From positions 1 through 50,575 of the forward strand of contig QHBW01000072.1 of assembly GCA_003244205.1 (NCBI GenBank): DNA of 50,575 bases, in the 5' to 3' direction. Position numbers and translations under genes: made by a program. This stretch comes from Solirubrobacterales bacterium. GTDB lineage: Bacteria; Actinomycetota; Thermoleophilia; Solirubrobacterales; Solirubrobacteraceae. The notes beneath the pieces were generated by a model. That model saw only the letters and a list, made by a program, of their open reading frames with translations. It made no database searches and was not told the origin of the DNA. Position 1 is the stretch's first letter, and every line of letters starts with the position of its first letter. Positions 1 to 7,289 of the stretch are shown here, one piece after another.

Positions 1-146
1 GCCATCGTCATCGTCTTGCCCGTGCCCGTGGCTCCCAGCAGCGTCTGAAAGCGCTCCCCGGCCGCGATGCCCTCCGCGAGCTCCTCGATCGCTTGTGGCT
101 GGTCTGCGGTCGGCGAGTAGGCGGAATCTAACTCCAGCGGCGGCAT
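1..146 (-). CDS. uvrB: UvrB, excinuclease ABC subunit B (5' part only)
   Basis: UvrB is the damage-verifying helicase-like subunit of nucleotide excision repair. Only the first 48 codons lie in the window; the gene runs off the left edge. The reverse-strand reading begins M-P-P-L-E-L, then shows [12 protein letters not shown] and the Walker A region [14 protein letters not shown], both diagnostic of the UvrB N-terminus. ATG at 146 is chosen because an in-frame TGA lies seven codon-lengths or fewer upstream and no other usable start occurs between. A TACCGT -10-like box ends nine bases before the ATG, so the mRNA may be nearly leaderless. Family identity is firm; activity cannot be judged from a fragment. 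Confidence 0.9.
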   Translation of the reverse strand, partial: MPPLELDSAYSPTADQPQAIEELAEGIAAGERFQTLLGATGTGKTMTM

Positions 147-155
147 CGACAGTCA

Positions 156-161
156 ACGGTA
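156..161 (-). promoter_or_regulatory. -10 box for uvrB (TACCGT)
   Basis: TANNNT hexamer on the minus strand, nine bases from the uvrB ATG. No recognisable -35 element. The position predicts a transcript with almost no 5' leader. Confidence 0.4.
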
Positions 162-195
162 GCGAGCGACCGCGACGACGCGGTGGGGCTGCGAG

Positions 196-840
196 CTAGA
201 TGCCGAGCTCAGACGCGTACGCGGCGCGGTATGAGGCCCGCAGCCCCAGCACCTTGCCAACGTATGCCCGCGTCTCGGGGAACGGAATCTGCGCCACCGT
301 GAAGTCGCGACCGCTCTGGCTCGCCGTCACCAGCCAGCGGTCGACGTTGGCCTCGCCGCCGTTGTAGGCCGCTAGAGCGAGCGCCTCGTTGCCGCCATAG
401 CGCTGGAGCAGGTAGTGCAGATACCAGGCGCCATAGGCGATGTTGACCTGCGGCGTCGAGAGATCGGCGATGTGGAAGTTGGTCGCGCCCGACCGCCGCG
501 CGATGAAGCGCGCGGTGTCCGGCTCGAGCTGCATCAATCCGAGCGCCCCGGCTGAGGAGGTGTCCTGGTCGTTGAACTTGGACTCGGCATCGATGACGGC
601 GGCGATCAAGCCGGGATCGAGCTGCTTCTCCTGGGCCTGCTGGCGAATGATGTCGGCGTGGGTCAGCGGCAGGACGATGCGCTGTATGTCGTGGTGGACC
701 GTCGGCCAGGAGACAATCACCAGCACGCCTACGGCGACCATCGCCACGACCAGCCCGAGCGCGCGCCTGCGCACCGCCGTGCGGCGGCGGGCAGGCGCCG
801 AGGAGCGTGGCCGCTGAGCGGCGTAGGAGCGCGTCGTCAT
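196..840 (-). CDS. Membrane-anchored lytic transglycosylase (SLT domain)
   Basis: Predicted murein lytic transglycosylase, cleaving the glycan strand between MurNAc and GlcNAc outside the membrane. The 214-residue product has a very basic N-terminus, one membrane segment (about residues 29-46, LGLVVAMVAVGVLVIVSW) and an SLT domain. The catalytic Glu sits in VIDAESKF (about residue 86), followed by GALGLMQLEPDTA and the ALAAYNGGEANV motif. ATG at 840 or 843 is preferred; an upstream GTG at 903 would add 21 residues before the basic region with no benefit. It follows coaE on the same strand with a short gap and probably shares its transcript. The substrate preference is not visible. Confidence 0.82.
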   Translation of the reverse strand: MTTRSYAAQRPRSSAPARRRTAVRRRALGLVVAMVAVGVLVIVSWPTVHHDIQRIVLPLTHADIIRQQAQEKQLDPGLIAAVIDAESKFNDQDTSSAGALGLMQLEPDTARFIARRSGATNFHIADLSTPQVNIAYGAWYLHYLLQRYGGNEALALAAYNGGEANVDRWLVTASQSGRDFTVAQIPFPETRAYVGKVLGLRASYRAAYASELGI

Positions 841-915
841 CATCTGAGCTTGGCAGGTGACGACGACGCCATCGGCGGAAAGTTTCGCCAAGGCAGCTGC
901 CACAGGCTGCTCACA

Positions 916-1518
916 TCACGCTCGCAGCGATCGAATCACGTCGCCAAGCGCCAGCTCAAGCTGGACCTCGTCGGCGTCGTTGCGCACGACGTAGGTCGCC
1001 CGGCTGGCCTTCTCGTCCTGCGACAGCTGCGCCGCCGCGCGCTCGGCGACCCTGGCGTGCCCGCGGGCGGCCGCTCGGCGGGCACGCAGCTGCTCGTCGG
1101 CGATGACGGCCACGGTGGCTTCGAAGATCGACTCCATGCCCGCCTCGAAGAGCAGCGGAACCTCTACGACGGCTGCGGGCGGAGGCGGGCGCCGCCGCTC
1201 GAGCTGCTCGCGCCACTGCGCAATGCGATCGGCGACGCGCGGCCACACCAATCCTTCCAACCAGCGCCGCTCCTCGACACTGGCAAAGGCACGGTCGGCT
1301 ACAGCGGTCCGGTCGACAACGCCGTCAGGTGCCATCGCCTCTCCCCACCGGTCCACGAGCGCATCCCGCAAGTCGGCCGACCGATACAGCTCTCCCACGA
1401 CCGCGTCGGTGGAGAGTACGGCCGCACCGAGGCGCTCGAGCGCGGCCAGGGCAGTGGACTTGCCGGCGCCGATTCCGCCCGTCAGGCCGACGAACGGGAC
1501 ATGCGCTTCAGCGCTCAG
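916..1518 (-). CDS. coaE: Dephospho-CoA kinase
   Basis: Phosphorylates the 3'-hydroxyl of dephospho-CoA, the last step of coenzyme A synthesis. The P-loop VGLTGGIGAGKST lies at the extreme N-terminus, followed by STDAVVGELY and VEVPLLFEAGME (lid and CoA-binding regions); the length of about 200 residues is normal. The start is a problem: between the rpsA reading frame and the P-loop there is no in-frame ATG, GTG or TTG close by. The best positioned codon is CTG at 1518, with AGAGG about six bases upstream, overlapping the end of rpsA. The ATG at 1502 is out of frame. An ATG far inside rpsA is also open but would add an arginine-rich tail. Identity is firm, the start is not. Confidence 0.85.
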   Translation of the reverse strand: MSAEAHVPFVGLTGGIGAGKSTALAALERLGAAVLSTDAVVGELYRSADLRDALVDRWGEAMAPDGVVDRTAVADRAFASVEERRWLEGLVWPRVADRIAQWREQLERRRPPPPAAVVEVPLLFEAGMESIFEATVAVIADEQLRARRAAARGHARVAERAAAQLSQDEKASRATYVVRNDADEVQLELALGDVIRSLRA

Positions 1519-2968
1519 CCGGCGCCTCTGCCGGCTCGGTCTTCCCGTTCGGCGCGAGTTCGGCTGTCCCCTCGGGAGCGGCATCCGCCGCCGGGCCCTC
1601 GGCGCCGGGCTCCTCGGCGGCGGGGTCCTGCGCAGCCTCATCCTCAGTCGCCGCGGGCTCCTCGGCAACGGGCTCCTGCGCAGCCTCATCCTCGGGCGCC
1701 GCGGGCTCCTCGGCAACGGGCTCCTGCGCGGACTCATCCTCGGTCGCCGCAAACACGTCCTCCGAGAGGCCGAGCTCCGGCAGGTCGTCGAGGTCGCCAG
1801 CCCCTCCGGCCTCGTCGCCCGAAAGGTCGCGACGGGGAAGGACCTGGTCGGCCACCCGCTTGATCGAGAGCGACAACCGCCGACGCTCGCTCTCGATCTC
1901 GAGAATCTTGACGCGCACTTCGTCGCCTGGCTGGACGATCTCGCGCGGGTTGTCGACGTGCTGGGGAGCGAGCTCTGAGATGTGGACGAGCCCCTCGACG
2001 CCGTCGAGGATCTCGACGAAGGCACCGAACGTAACGACCTTGGTGACCTGGCCGCCCAGCTCGTCGCCGATGTTGTAGCTGTCGACCACACGCTGCCACG
2101 GATCCTCTTGGGTCTGCTTGAGGCCGAGGGAGATGCGCTGACGATCGCGCTCGATCGCGAGCACCTTGACCTGCACCGGCTGGCCGATCTCGAGGATCTC
2201 CGAAGGGTGGTTGACGTGCGACCAGGAGAGCTCGGAGATGTGGATCAGGCCGTCAATGCCCTCGAGGTCGACGAACGCGCCGAAGTCGACGATGTTGGAA
2301 ATCGTGCCCTCGACCACCAGGCCGGGCTGCAGACGTTCGAGGATGGCCTGGCGTTGCTCCTTGCGCTCCTCTTCGAGGACAGCGCGGCGCGAGAGCACGA
2401 CGTTGTTGCGCGAACGGTTGAGCTCGATGACCTTGCACTCGATCTCCTGACCGAGGTACTCGTCCAAGTGGGGTACGCGGCGGATGTCGACCAGCGAGGC
2501 AGGAAGGAAGCCACGCACCCCCAGATCGATGATGAGACCTCCCTTGACCACCTCGATCACCTGGCCAGTGACGGGCTCGCGCGACTCGGCCGCCATCTCG
2601 ATGCGGCGCCATGCCTTCTCGAAGCGAGCCTTCTTCTTCGAGAGGATCAGGCGGCCGTCCTGGTCCTCCTTGGTGAGGACGAGCGCGTCGACCTCCTCGC
2701 CAAGCTCGACTTCATCGGCGGGGTCGACGGACTTGCGAATCGACAGCTCGTTGGCCGGGATCACGCCCTCGCTCTTGTAGCCGACGTCGACGAGGACTTC
2801 GTCGTGGTCGATTCGGACGACGTGTCCGCTTATCACCTCACCTTCCTCGACGCCGCGCATTGTGGCGTCGTAGTTGGGGATGATGCGACCGTCGAGCTCG
2901 AGCAGGAGACCGTCGGAGCCCTCGACGACGCGCGCCTCGGGCGGGGTCTCGATCGTAGTGGTGGCCAT
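1508..2968 (-). CDS. rpsA: 30S ribosomal protein S1
   Basis: S1 binds mRNA on the 30S subunit. The 486-residue protein has four S1 (OB-fold) domains at about residues 40-110, 130-200, 210-290 and 300-375, with typical signatures such as VDFGAFVDLEGIDGLIHISE. Four domains are usual for actinobacteria, against six in enterobacteria. After residue about 390 the protein becomes an acidic Ala/Glu/Pro tail containing a 16-residue repeat (EDEAAQEPVAEEPAA-like). ATG at 2968 has a TAACCT box eight bases upstream and no Shine-Dalgarno. The gene is divergent from the flavoprotein gene and leads the rpsA-coaE-transglycosylase unit. S1 identity is certain; the function of the tail is unknown. Confidence 0.96.
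   Translation of the reverse strand: MATTTIETPPEARVVEGSDGLLLELDGRIIPNYDATMRGVEEGEVISGHVVRIDHDEVLVDVGYKSEGVIPANELSIRKSVDPADEVELGEEVDALVLTKEDQDGRLILSKKKARFEKAWRRIEMAAESREPVTGQVIEVVKGGLIIDLGVRGFLPASLVDIRRVPHLDEYLGQEIECKVIELNRSRNNVVLSRRAVLEEERKEQRQAILERLQPGLVVEGTISNIVDFGAFVDLEGIDGLIHISELSWSHVNHPSEILEIGQPVQVKVLAIERDRQRISLGLKQTQEDPWQRVVDSYNIGDELGGQVTKVVTFGAFVEILDGVEGLVHISELAPQHVDNPREIVQPGDEVRVKILEIESERRRLSLSIKRVADQVLPRRDLSGDEAGGAGDLDDLPELGLSEDVFAATEDESAQEPVAEEPAAPEDEAAQEPVAEEPAATEDEAAQDPAAEEPGAEGPAADAAPEGTAELAPNGKTEPAEAPAER
1610..1752 (-). repeat. 48-base tandem repeat in the rpsA 3' end
   Basis: The anchor tcctgcgc recurs at 1626, 1674 and 1722, a 48-base period encoding 16 residues rich in Glu, Ala and Pro. 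Two copies are close to identical and the flanking ones diverge. Because the unit is a multiple of three, copy-number change would lengthen or shorten the acidic S1 tail without shifting frame. Confidence 0.85.
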
Positions 2969-2976
2969 TCGGCGCT

Positions 2977-2982
2977 AGGTTA
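2977..2982 (-). promoter_or_regulatory. -10 box for rpsA (TAACCT)
   Basis: Minus-strand TANNNT eight bases before the rpsA ATG, without a clear -35. It predicts a near-leaderless rpsA transcript. Confidence 0.4.
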
Positions 2983-3044
2983 GCGGACCCCCGCGGCTCG
3001 GATCGCCCGTCGCACGGGCGGGTAGGCGGGTAGGTGCGTGGTCC

Positions 3045-3050
3045 TATAGT
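3045..3050 (+). promoter_or_regulatory. -10 box for the flavoprotein gene (TATAGT)
   Basis: TATAGT nine bases before ATG 3060. The -35 region is GC-rich and not recognisable. Transcription would start at or a few bases before the ATG. Confidence 0.5.
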
Positions 3051-3059
3051 GGCGCCCCG

Positions 3060-4187
3060 ATGCCCGTCCGGGCCACAAAGCGCGGGACCGCCCGAACACC
3101 TCTGCACGGCGACGTCGACGTCCTGATCTGCGGTGCGAGCTTCGCCGGGCTCGCCGTCGCGCGCGAGCTGCGCGGCTCCGGAGCGCGCGTGCTGGTACTC
3201 GACCGCTACGACATCGGCGAGCGCGCCACCTCGGCCTGCGGGATCCCCACTGTCTGGCTGAGTGCACTGGGCCTGCAGCGCGCGCAGCGCCAATCGTTCT
3301 CCGAGCTCGTCGTCCACACGCCCGACGCGAGCGTGCGATTCGGACTGCCGTGGTCGTTTTCCACCTTCGACTACCACGGCCTGTGTGCCGATCTCTTCGC
3401 CCAGTGCGACGCCGCCTTCGAGCACGCCACGGTCCGACGCCGCGAGCAGGACGTCGTCGTGACCGACCGCGGAGGGTTACGCGCGCCGCTGATCGTCGAC
3501 GCGCTCGGCTGGCGACGGACGCTGGGAACCGGCGAGAACGTTCAGCCGCCCGAGGCCTTCCTGTCGCGCGGCCTCGAGGTGCATCCCGGCGGCAGTGGCC
3601 CTGACATGGAGATCTGGATCGATCGCGGCTATGTGCGGGCCGGGTACGGATGGAGCTTCCCGGCTGCCGGCGAGCTGCGCATCGGCGTCGGCTCATTCGC
3701 CCCGCGCGACCACGTGCGGGAGCCCACCGCGCGACTCGCCGCAGATCTCGACGCCGAAGCGATCCGCTACCAGGGCAACTGGATTCCTCACAAGCTGCGC
3801 CCTCCGGTCGAGGACGGGATCGCTTTCGTCGGCGACTCGGCGGGGCACTGCCTGCCGCTGACGGCGGAGGGCATCCGTCCCGCGCTCTACTTCGGCATCG
3901 CGCTCGGTCGCGAGCTGCGCGCAGTTGTCGAGGGCCGCAGTACGAAGGCAGCAGCGCACGCGCGCTACGGCGGCTTCCACGCCGCTCACCTGTGGCACTT
4001 CACCTGGATGCTGCGCGTGCAGAACCTGATTCCCCGGCTACCCCCGAGCGGGCTCGCAGGGGGGCTGCGAGCGATGCGTGCCCGCACCGTTAGCGACTGG
4101 GCGTTCGAGCACTACCTCGAGATCTGCCACCCGCGTATCGTTGGCGAGGCTCGCTCTCCGACTACGGCCCGGCTCGCCGCGGCCTAG
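3060..4187 (+). CDS. Geranylgeranyl-reductase-family FAD-dependent oxidoreductase
   Basis: A 375-residue flavoprotein of the geranylgeranyl reductase / p-hydroxybenzoate hydroxylase superfamily. The FAD-binding Rossmann motif lies at about residues 19-48 (VLICGASFAGLAVA, then VLVLDR), and the second FAD motif GDSAGHCLPLTAEGIRPAL at about 263-281, where the ribityl chain binds. The region between (GYGWSFPAAGELRIGVG) matches the family. Members reduce isoprenoid chains of lipids or quinones, or act as monooxygenases; which applies here cannot be told. It is a single gene, divergent from rpsA and converging on the ydcZ-like gene 20 bases away. ATG 3060 is used because it sits at the predicted transcription start. 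Confidence 0.8.
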   Translation: MPVRATKRGTARTPLHGDVDVLICGASFAGLAVARELRGSGARVLVLDRYDIGERATSACGIPTVWLSALGLQRAQRQSFSELVVHTPDASVRFGLPWSFSTFDYHGLCADLFAQCDAAFEHATVRRREQDVVVTDRGGLRAPLIVDALGWRRTLGTGENVQPPEAFLSRGLEVHPGGSGPDMEIWIDRGYVRAGYGWSFPAAGELRIGVGSFAPRDHVREPTARLAADLDAEAIRYQGNWIPHKLRPPVEDGIAFVGDSAGHCLPLTAEGIRPALYFGIALGRELRAVVEGRSTKAAAHARYGGFHAAHLWHFTWMLRVQNLIPRLPPSGLAGGLRAMRARTVSDWAFEHYLEICHPRIVGEARSPTTARLAAA

Positions 4188-4207
4188 CCGGGCCGGCCCA
4201 AGCCGCC

Positions 4208-4651
4208 CTACTTCCGCACGACCAGGTACACGCCCGCCGCCAGCAGCACGACTCCCACCACGCGGGGGACCGTGAGTGGCTGCTTGGCGACGCCGAGCAA
4301 GCCGAGCCGGTCGATCACGAGCGAGAGACCGAGCTGGCCGGCAATCACTGCCGCTGTGAGTCCGCCCGCCCCCAGGGATCGCACCGCCACCAGCGCCGAG
4401 GTCACATAGACGGCGCCGAGCAGACCACCGATGAAGACGTACCACGGGGCCCCGCGAAGACCGCCGAGCCGGACGCCGCCGCCTGCTATTGCCGTCGCGG
4501 CGACGAGCGCGATCGTCCCGACCACAAACGACGCCGTCGCCGCCTGGAGGCTGCCGATCCGCTTGCCCAGCAGCGAGTTCACCGGCGCCTGAAGCGCGAC
4601 TAGGCCACCCGCGAGCACGGCCAGCCCGACCGCCGCTCCCCGCCCGATCAC
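4208..4651 (-). CDS. YdcZ-type (DUF606) small DMT-family membrane protein
   Basis: A 147-residue, very hydrophobic protein with about five membrane segments. The N-terminus (GLAVLAGGLVALQAPVNSLL) and the later AGQLGLSLVIDRLGLLG match the DUF606/YdcZ branch of the drug/metabolite transporter superfamily, where such half-size proteins are thought to pair. Substrate unknown. It starts with GTG at 4651, overlapping the polA stop by four bases (GTGA), so it is translationally coupled to polA; no functional link to replication is implied. Confidence 0.75.
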   Translation of the reverse strand: MIGRGAAVGLAVLAGGLVALQAPVNSLLGKRIGSLQAATASFVVGTIALVAATAIAGGGVRLGGLRGAPWYVFIGGLLGAVYVTSALVAVRSLGAGGLTAAVIAGQLGLSLVIDRLGLLGVAKQPLTVPRVVGVVLLAAGVYLVVRK

Positions 4652-7242
4652 GCCTTCGCCTCCATCCAGCTCGGTCCCGCTCCCACATCCACCGCGAGCG
4701 GGGGGTCGAGCGCAAACGCGCTCTCCATCTCCCGGCGCACGATCGTCTGGGCAGGCTCGAGCTCGCCTGCGGGAGCCTCGAACAGCAGCTCGTCGTGAAT
4801 CTGCAGGATCAGCCGCGTGCGCAGTCCAGCCCCGGCGAGCGCATCGTGGCAGCGGACCATCGCAAGCTTGATGATGTCGGCCGCAGAACCCTGGATCGGC
4901 GTGTTGACCGCGAGGCGCTCGCCGAGCTGGCGCACCTGGCGCTGGCGGGCCTTCAGCTCGGGGATGATCCGGCGGCGTCCCAGCAGCGTGGACACGTAAC
5001 CCTCCTCGGTCGCTGTCGCGATCGTCTCGGCGATGTAGCGGCGCACAGCCGGGAAGCGAGCGAGGTAGCGCTCGATGAACTCCTGCGCCTCCTCCTGGGG
5101 GATCTGAAGGCGGTCGGCGAGGCCGAACGCGCTCAGGCCGTAGACGATGCCGAAATTGACCATCTTCGCCTTGGAGCGCAACCCGGCGTCCAGCTCAGCT
5201 GGGTCGACACGGAAGATCTCGGCCGCGGTGGCTGTGTGCACGTCCTCACCGCCGGCGAAGATCTCCTTGAGCACGGGCTCGCCGGCGACGTGTGCCAGCA
5301 CGCGCAGCTCGACTTGGGAGTAGTCCGCCGAGATCAGGACGTTTCCCGGCTCGGCCACGAAGCAGCCGCGAATCTCCCGTCCCAGCGCAGTTCGGATCGG
5401 GATGTTCTGAAGGTTGGGGTTGGTGGAAGACAGCCGCCCGGTGGCGGTCGAGGCCTGGTTGAAGGTCGTGTGTAGGCGACCATCGTTGGGATTGATCAGC
5501 GCTGGCAGGGCATCCAGATATGTTTGCAGCAGCTTGGACAGCTCGCGGTAGCGCTCGATCGCGGGAATGATCTCGTGCTCGTCGCGGATCGCCGCGAGCA
5601 CGCGAGCGTCGGTCGAGTACCCCGTCTTGCCCCGTCGCTTGCGCGACAACCCGAGCCTGTTGAAGAGCACTTCCGCGAGCTGCTGGGGAGATCCGATGTG
5701 AAACTCGGTCCCCGCCAACCGGTAGATCTCGCGCTCGAGTGCGTGCAGGTCATCGCGCACGCGTCCCGCGATCCGCGCCAGCCGCGCCGTATCGAGCCGC
5801 AGCCCTGCAAGCTCCATCGCGCGTAACACGACCACCAGCGGCAGCTCGACTCGCTCGAAGAGGTCCATCAGCCCGCGCTGCTCGAGCAAGGCGCGCTGCG
5901 CTCCGGCAAGCTCATGCGTGAGCAGCGCGTCTACAGCCTCGGGATGCTTGGGAATCTCACACGCCAGTCCGCGATCTTCTGCCAGCTCGGCGAGCGGAAA
6001 TCCCCGGCGGGCGGGGTCGAGCAGGTAGGCCGCCACGAGCGTGTCGTGCGCGAGTACCGGCGCCACGATGCCAAACGCCTTCGCGTCGTGAGCGATCACG
6101 GGGCGCCCGCCCGCCGCCTCGACCAGCGCGGCCGCATTCGGACACTCCCCGACGAGCACCTCGCCGCCGCCGGCGTAGGCGCCGAAGCACATCGCCGCGT
6201 CATCCGCGAACAGCTGATCCTGGGGTTGGTCGCCCACCAGCGCGGCGAGCGCCACCGGTCCCTCGCCCAGCCCTGCCAGCGCATCGAGTCCCCCGGCGCG
6301 CACGCGCGCTCTGAGCACCGTCTCGGCGCGCGCAGCCGGCACCGTCGTCTCACCATCGCTCTCTCCCAGCGCCTCCTCGAGGCGGCGCAGCGGTTCACGC
6401 AGCTCGAACTCGCGGAAGACCTCGCGCAACCGCGAGCGATCGGGCTGGCGAGCGGCTTCGGCGATCGGATCGAGCTCGATCGGCACGTCGCGCCGGGCGG
6501 TAGCGAGGCGCTTGGACAGGCGCGCAATCTCGGCGTGGTCGATCAGCGCCTGACGGCGCTTCGGTCCGGAGACTTCATCGGCGTGGTCGAGCACCGCCTC
6601 GAGCGTGCCGAATTGCCCCAGCAGCGCAGCGGCCGTCTTGTCGCCGATCCCCGGTATGCCAGGGATGTTGTCCGACGCGTCGCCCTTGAGCCCGACCAGG
6701 TCTGCCACCAGCTCGGGCCCGACCCCATAGCGTTCGATCACCGCCTCGCGATCGTAGAGCTTGGTTTCGGTGATCCCCCGAGAAGTCGCCATGACGCTCA
6801 CGGCGTCGTCCACCAGCTGGAGGGCGTCGCGATCGCCGGTGACGATCGTCACCCGCACACCTTCGCCGGCAGCGCGCTGGGCGAGCGTGGCGATCACGTC
6901 GTCAGCCTCGTAGCCCTCGACCTCGACGTTGCCGTAGCCGAAGGCGTCCACAAGCGGACGCATGTGCGGATACTGCTGGCGCAGTAGGTCAGGCTGGCTG
7001 GGACGGTGGCCTTTGTAGTCGTCGTAGAGCTCCTTGCGACCCGAGGAGCCTGCATCCCACACCACCAGCGTCGGCTTGGCGCCGTGCTCGCCCAGGATCT
7101 TCACGAGCATCGAGGCGAACCCGAGGATGGCGTTCGTGGGAAAGCCAGTCGACGTCGCGATCTCCTCAGGGAGTGCGAAGAAGGCACGGTAGACGAGCGA
7201 GTTGCCGTCGATCAGGAACAGCTCAGGCGGCTCGTTGGTCAC
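4648..7242 (-). CDS. polA: DNA polymerase I
   Basis: Repair and Okazaki-fragment polymerase, 864 residues. The N-terminal 5'-3' exonuclease (about 1-290) shows LFLIDGNSLVYRAFFAL, YEADDVIATLA and TGDRDALQLV. The polymerase domain (about 500-864) has motif A SADYSQVELRVLAH, motif B KAKMVNFGIVYGLSAFGL and motif C QIHDELLFEAP. The middle domain (about 300-480) lacks the DxE of an active 3'-5' exonuclease: the matching stretch reads PVALAALVGDQP. It therefore should not proofread, as in other actinobacterial and Thermus PolA. GTG at 7242 is preceded by TAGGAT at six bases, predicting a leaderless message. Confidence 0.97.
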   Translation of the reverse strand: MTNEPPELFLIDGNSLVYRAFFALPEEIATSTGFPTNAILGFASMLVKILGEHGAKPTLVVWDAGSSGRKELYDDYKGHRPSQPDLLRQQYPHMRPLVDAFGYGNVEVEGYEADDVIATLAQRAAGEGVRVTIVTGDRDALQLVDDAVSVMATSRGITETKLYDREAVIERYGVGPELVADLVGLKGDASDNIPGIPGIGDKTAAALLGQFGTLEAVLDHADEVSGPKRRQALIDHAEIARLSKRLATARRDVPIELDPIAEAARQPDRSRLREVFREFELREPLRRLEEALGESDGETTVPAARAETVLRARVRAGGLDALAGLGEGPVALAALVGDQPQDQLFADDAAMCFGAYAGGGEVLVGECPNAAALVEAAGGRPVIAHDAKAFGIVAPVLAHDTLVAAYLLDPARRGFPLAELAEDRGLACEIPKHPEAVDALLTHELAGAQRALLEQRGLMDLFERVELPLVVVLRAMELAGLRLDTARLARIAGRVRDDLHALEREIYRLAGTEFHIGSPQQLAEVLFNRLGLSRKRRGKTGYSTDARVLAAIRDEHEIIPAIERYRELSKLLQTYLDALPALINPNDGRLHTTFNQASTATGRLSSTNPNLQNIPIRTALGREIRGCFVAEPGNVLISADYSQVELRVLAHVAGEPVLKEIFAGGEDVHTATAAEIFRVDPAELDAGLRSKAKMVNFGIVYGLSAFGLADRLQIPQEEAQEFIERYLARFPAVRRYIAETIATATEEGYVSTLLGRRRIIPELKARQRQVRQLGERLAVNTPIQGSAADIIKLAMVRCHDALAGAGLRTRLILQIHDELLFEAPAGELEPAQTIVRREMESAFALDPPLAVDVGAGPSWMEAKA

Positions 7243-7248
7243 ACCCTG

Positions 7249-7254
7249 ATCCTA
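7249..7254 (-). promoter_or_regulatory. -10 box for polA (TAGGAT)
   Basis: Minus-strand TANNNT exactly six bases before the polA GTG, the spacing expected if transcription begins on the start codon itself. Confidence 0.45.
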
Positions 7255-7271
7255 TGAGGAGGTCACGCAGA

Positions 7272-7277
7272 TAGCAT
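7272..7277 (+). promoter_or_regulatory. -10 box for the malic enzyme gene (TAGCAT)
   Basis: TANNNT twelve bases before ATG 7290 in the 47-base divergent gap with polA. It predicts a leader of about six bases, too short for a Shine-Dalgarno. Confidence 0.38.
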
Positions 7278-7289
7278 CACGCTCCGCCG

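Noticed and set aside
4648..7242. PolA with an inactive exonuclease as a novelty
   Set aside because: Loss of proofreading residues is normal in actinobacterial and Thermus PolA.
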